Shown in pieces: positions 4,590 through 6,670 of a DNA stretch of 6,670 nucleotides. The position numbers and the translations under genes were made by a program. This DNA is from Clostridiales bacterium (GTDB taxonomy: Bacteria > Bacillota > Sulfobacillia > UBA995 > UBA9673): the NCBI GenBank assembly GCA_003541445.1, contig DPMO01000283.1, positions 1 through 6,670 of the forward strand. The letters run 5' to 3'. Every line of letters begins with the position of its first letter. Position 1 is the stretch's first letter. The notes beneath the pieces were generated by a model. It was not told the origin of the DNA. It saw only the letters and a list, made by a program, of their open reading frames with translations, and ran no database searches.

Positions 4590-5915
4590 GTGGCCCAGAT
4601 GTGCATCAAGGCCGACGTCGTCATCGGCGAGGACGTGGCCGAGACCGCCGTGGACCAGACCATATATCTGGAGTACCCGGCGAGCATGGTGGCCGACATC
4701 CAAGCCCGCATCACCGAGCTCGAATGCGAGGTGCTTGAGGACCAGGTCGTCATCACCGGCACCGTCCACAAGCAGATCTTCTACGTCGGTCCGGAGAATC
4801 GCGTTTATCATCAGGCCGAAGACGTCCTCTTCAGCGCGGTCGCCACCATACCCGGGGCCCAGCCCGGCATGGACAGCCAGGTCCACCCCACCGTGCAGAA
4901 CGTCGAGTACCGTCTCATCGGGCCCCTTCCGAGCACCGAATTGAGGCAGCGCGTCATCCTGGTCTTCTTCGTCAAGGTGACCCAGCCGCAGCAGCTCGAC
5001 GTCATCCTCGGCACGACCGGACCTCTCTACAAGGTCCAGCGTGTGGTCTGCGAGGAGAGCTCCGGGGCCGTCGTTGAGTCTGTCATGGAGCTGCCCTTCC
5101 CGGCCGAGAAAGTCCGGGCTGTGCACGCCGTCGTGAGCGACTACACGGCCAGCACCGCGGAAGACCAGGTCATCATCGAAGGCGTCGTCCACGCGCAGTG
5201 CTTCTACATCTCGGCCTTCGACCAGATGGAGTACCATGAGTCCGAGGACGTGCCGTTCACGGCGGTGGTGTCGGTAGAGGGGGTGCAGCCCGGGCAGAAC
5301 GTGGACACGGACATCAGCGTGGCCCGGGTCAGCTGGACCCTTGACGGTGACGAGCTCCACCAGAGGGTTGTGCTCTCCATCTTCGTCAAGGTGACCGAGA
5401 CGGCCCAGACCATGCTGTGCACCGACCCGTGCGGCCCGCTCATCAAGGTCGGCCGGGTGGCTGGTGAGAACACCGAGCAGGTCATCGTCGAGGACCAGGT
5501 CTGCCTCGACGTGCCGGCCAAGAAGGTCCAGGATATCCTGGCGTTCGTCACGACCCTGAGGCACGAGGTCCTTGACGGCAAGGTCGTCGTTGAGGGGACC
5601 GTTCACAAGCAGATCTACTTCGTCGGCCCGAACGATGTCGTCTGCCACCAGAGTGTGGACGTCCCGTTCAGCGCGGTCGTGGAGGTGCCTGGGGCGGAGC
5701 CGGGCATGGCGGTTCAGGTGCACCCGACCATCGAGCATGTCGGCTGGGTCCTCATCAAGGAGACCCCGGCATGTCCGCTGCCGCCGTACTACGACGGGCC
5801 GTACGGGGACGTGTACCGGGTCGTAGAGCAGCGGGTCATCGTGGAGCTCTTCGTCAAGGTCACGGAGACGGTCCAGATCAACGTCTGCCTGGAGGACGGA
5901 CCGCCGCAAGGCTAG
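4590..5915 (+). CDS. triple SPOCS-domain (DUF3794) protein, probable spore morphogenetic/coat protein
   Basis: The 441-residue protein consists almost wholly of three tandem SPOCS domains at about 8-140, 149-278 and 284-436. Each repeats the same order: a strand pattern near V(L)EDQV(V/I)I.G.VH.Q.(F/Y)(Y/F), a charged turn, then (S/T)AVV..(P/E)G..PG, and finally RV(I/V)(L/V)..FVKVT(E/Q). Domains 1 and 3 are closest (both contain TVHKQI followed by VGP). Domain 3 has an insertion at about 394-409 rich in Pro and Tyr (PPYYDGPYGDVY). SPOCS domains occur in SipL/SpoVID-type proteins that build the spore coat with SpoIVA; SipL adds a C-terminal LysM, but this protein ends right after domain 3 without one. 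There is no signal peptide or membrane segment, fitting a mother-cell cytoplasmic location. GTG 4590 follows a purine tract (AGGAGG at 4571-4576, extending to 4581); GTG 4521 would add an unlike N-terminal tail. Confidence 0.9.
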   Translation: MAQMCIKADVVIGEDVAETAVDQTIYLEYPASMVADIQARITELECEVLEDQVVITGTVHKQIFYVGPENRVYHQAEDVLFSAVATIPGAQPGMDSQVHPTVQNVEYRLIGPLPSTELRQRVILVFFVKVTQPQQLDVILGTTGPLYKVQRVVCEESSGAVVESVMELPFPAEKVRAVHAVVSDYTASTAEDQVIIEGVVHAQCFYISAFDQMEYHESEDVPFTAVVSVEGVQPGQNVDTDISVARVSWTLDGDELHQRVVLSIFVKVTETAQTMLCTDPCGPLIKVGRVAGENTEQVIVEDQVCLDVPAKKVQDILAFVTTLRHEVLDGKVVVEGTVHKQIYFVGPNDVVCHQSVDVPFSAVVEVPGAEPGMAVQVHPTIEHVGWVLIKETPACPLPPYYDGPYGDVYRVVEQRVIVELFVKVTETVQINVCLEDGPPQG

Positions 5916-5926
5916 AGTCCCGAGCA

Positions 5927-5972
5927 CGACCGCCGGCCGCGTGCGCCGCGGTCGGCCGTGTCCCGGCCGGCG
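5927..5972. terminator. GC-rich inverted repeats between convergent genes
   Basis: CGACCGC (5927-5933) pairs with GCGGTCG (5948-5954), and CGCCGGCC (5931-5938) pairs perfectly with GGCCGGCG (5965-5972). The arms overlap, so only one hairpin forms at a time. The position between two converging genes fits a bidirectional terminator, but no T-run is present on either side. Confidence 0.35.
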
Positions 5973-5974
5973 CT

Positions 5975-6496
5975 TCACCGCGTCGAGCCGGGACCTCTCC
6001 TTTTCCTTTGCGCGGGCGGGACGGGGTGCCGGCGGTACCGCGGGCCCACGTCGACCGCCCTGACCCCAGCGACCTGTCTTCCGAGGGCGTCGTAGGCGAT
6101 GAAATCGACTCGAGGCTTGTAGAAGAAGATGCGCGGGAGAGCGAAGAGGTGGTAGCGCGGCCCGAGGTGCGAGGCAACGAGACTCGCCTTGCGGTCCCGG
6201 TAGATGGCTGCCGTGACCTCGAAGCCGAGAGCCAGGAAGTGGAGAGTCCGCCTTTCGGCCGCCGGGAGGTCCGGTGGTGGCGGTTCGCGCAGGTCACCGA
6301 AAGCGAAGGGGAACTCGGAGGCTGTTCTTTCCCAGTCATGGGCCGTCTTGAGAGCATGAAGGGCGAAAGGCGGTGAAAGGGGTCCTGAGCGGGGCTCCGA
6401 GGGGAGCGGGCCGCTCCTGAGGGTCATGACCGCGAGAGGGATGTATTCGACAATGGGATGCTCATAGAGAACACGAGGAACGTGTTCGTGCGGCAA
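5975..6496 (-). CDS. hypothetical protein, 173 residues
   Basis: I do not recognise the family. The start TTG at 6496 is well supported: AAGGAGG (complement of 6506-6512) lies 9 nt upstream. Codon use is rich in C/G third positions throughout. The protein has no signal peptide or membrane segment. A Pro-rich part (about 20-75, with HALKTAHDWERTASEFPFAFGD) is followed by a mixed alpha/beta-like region: ERRTLHFLALGFEVTAAIYRDRK in the middle, then LPRIFFYKPRVDFIAYDALGRQVAGVRAVDVG, which looks like a compact strand-turn-strand core. The C-terminal 20 residues are strongly basic (RRHPVPPAQRKRR). It converges on the SPOCS gene with 59 bp between the stop codons. It could be a single-domain protein of unknown role or a nucleic-acid-associated factor because of its basic tail; the latter is only a guess. 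Confidence 0.72.
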   Translation of the reverse strand: MPHEHVPRVLYEHPIVEYIPLAVMTLRSGPLPSEPRSGPLSPPFALHALKTAHDWERTASEFPFAFGDLREPPPPDLPAAERRTLHFLALGFEVTAAIYRDRKASLVASHLGPRYHLFALPRIFFYKPRVDFIAYDALGRQVAGVRAVDVGPRYRRHPVPPAQRKRRGPGSTR

Positions 6497-6505
6497 AGGC
6501 CGGGT

Positions 6506-6594
6506 CCTCCTTGGACGACCGCCCGTCAGCCTTTCTGCCCCGCCTCCGCCGCAGGCGGTCGTGCCCCCGAGGCGACTCGAGGTAGCGGCGGAGG
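6506..6594 (-). promoter_or_regulatory. RBS and structured leader of the minus-strand gene
   Basis: In transcript order the leader has four arms. Arm 1 (6594-6585) pairs over 10 bp with arm 3 (6552-6543). Arm 2 (6561-6554) pairs over 8 bp with arm 4 (6523-6516), and its first part can also form a tight 5-bp hairpin with bases 6550-6546 of arm 3. Arm 4 ends 3 nt before the AAGGAGG ribosome binding site (6512-6506). The pairings are partly exclusive, as in attenuators, but no known riboswitch class is recognised. Confidence 0.35.
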
Positions 6595-6595
6595 A

Positions 6596-6608
6596 CCGGC
6601 GGTGCCGG
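6596..6608 (-). terminator. hairpin just after the stop of the edge gene
   Basis: CCGGC-GGT-GCCGG forms a five-pair hairpin starting 2 nt after the TAG of the frame that enters from the right on the minus strand. No T-run follows; weak support. Confidence 0.2.
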
Positions 6609-6610
6609 CC

Positions 6611-6670
6611 CTACATCATATGGGGTCCGTAGGGGCCGGAGCTCGGGCGCCGGGGAGACGGCGGGCCTCC
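6611..6670 (-). CDS. possible C-terminal end of a gene entering from the right edge
   Basis: On the minus strand a frame open to the window edge ends GGPPSPRRPSSGPYGPHMM and a TAG stop. The Gly/Pro/Tyr/His-rich tail resembles the low-complexity ends of some spore coat or surface proteins, and GPYG also occurs in the insertion of SPOCS domain 3. With only 19 residues visible the gene cannot be identified and may be chance. If real, it is followed 114 bp later by the TTG start of the 173-residue gene in the same direction. Confidence 0.3.
   Translation of the reverse strand, partial: GGPPSPRRPSSGPYGPHMM

Noticed and set aside
4470..5978. A 502-residue open frame on the minus strand, longer than the plus-strand gene it covers
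   Set aside because: It is the antisense shadow of the triple-SPOCS gene: its sequence is repetitive Asp/His/Leu/Arg text mirroring GTC/GAC-rich codons, while the plus strand shows three matching protein domains and a proper RBS.
6615..6620. TATGAT on the minus strand as a promoter for the 173-residue gene
   Set aside because: No TG extension or -35, and the bases form the end of a plausible coding tail; too weak to annotate.

Overview
The window is G+C-rich chromosomal DNA, roughly two thirds G+C by eye, with strong GGAGG-type ribosome binding sites and frequent GTG/TTG starts. A protein built from three SPOCS (DUF3794) domains, a family typical of endospore formers, together with a secreted YkwD-type CAP protein, suggests a high-G+C spore-forming member of the Bacillota (Symbiobacterium/Thermaerobacter-like). 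That placement is an inference from gene content; no rRNA or other taxonomic marker is present.

Layout. 2-580 (+) is the 3' part of a GNAT acetyltransferase with an SCP2-like C-terminal domain. 657-1428 (+) is a compact two-gene unit: a HEPN-domain protein (708-1100) whose 3' end overlaps a minimal nucleotidyltransferase (1060-1428), the arrangement of HEPN/MNT toxin-antitoxin modules. It is followed directly by a tRNA-Arg(CCG) gene (1463-1537) with its own extended -10 promoter. 1690-2637 (+) is a PhzF-fold protein whose family active-site motifs are largely replaced. 2785-3114 (+) is a doubtful small ORF. 3154-3503 is an internally deleted IS21-family element: both ends survive, with about 22-bp subterminal repeats, and between them only the broken C-terminal part of istB. 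3577-4395 (+) encodes a secreted CAP-domain protein with a long Pro/Ala linker. 4590-5915 (+) encodes the triple-SPOCS protein, behind a candidate sporulation-type promoter. 5975-6496 (-) is a convergent unknown gene with a strong RBS and a leader rich in competing inverted repeats. At 6611-6670 (-) the last codons of another possible gene enter from the right.

How the genes relate. HEPN and MNT are almost certainly co-translated and probably act as one module. The CAP and SPOCS genes could both belong to the sporulating or cell-envelope life of the host, but nothing shows that they act together. The GNAT, PhzF and minus-strand genes look like independent units. I found no CRISPR array, rRNA or complete transposase. 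The most unusual features are the eroded PhzF active site, the MITE-like IS21 relic whose tip carries an outward TTGACA, and the LysM-less triple-SPOCS protein with a Tyr/Pro-rich insertion. None of these alone proves a new system.
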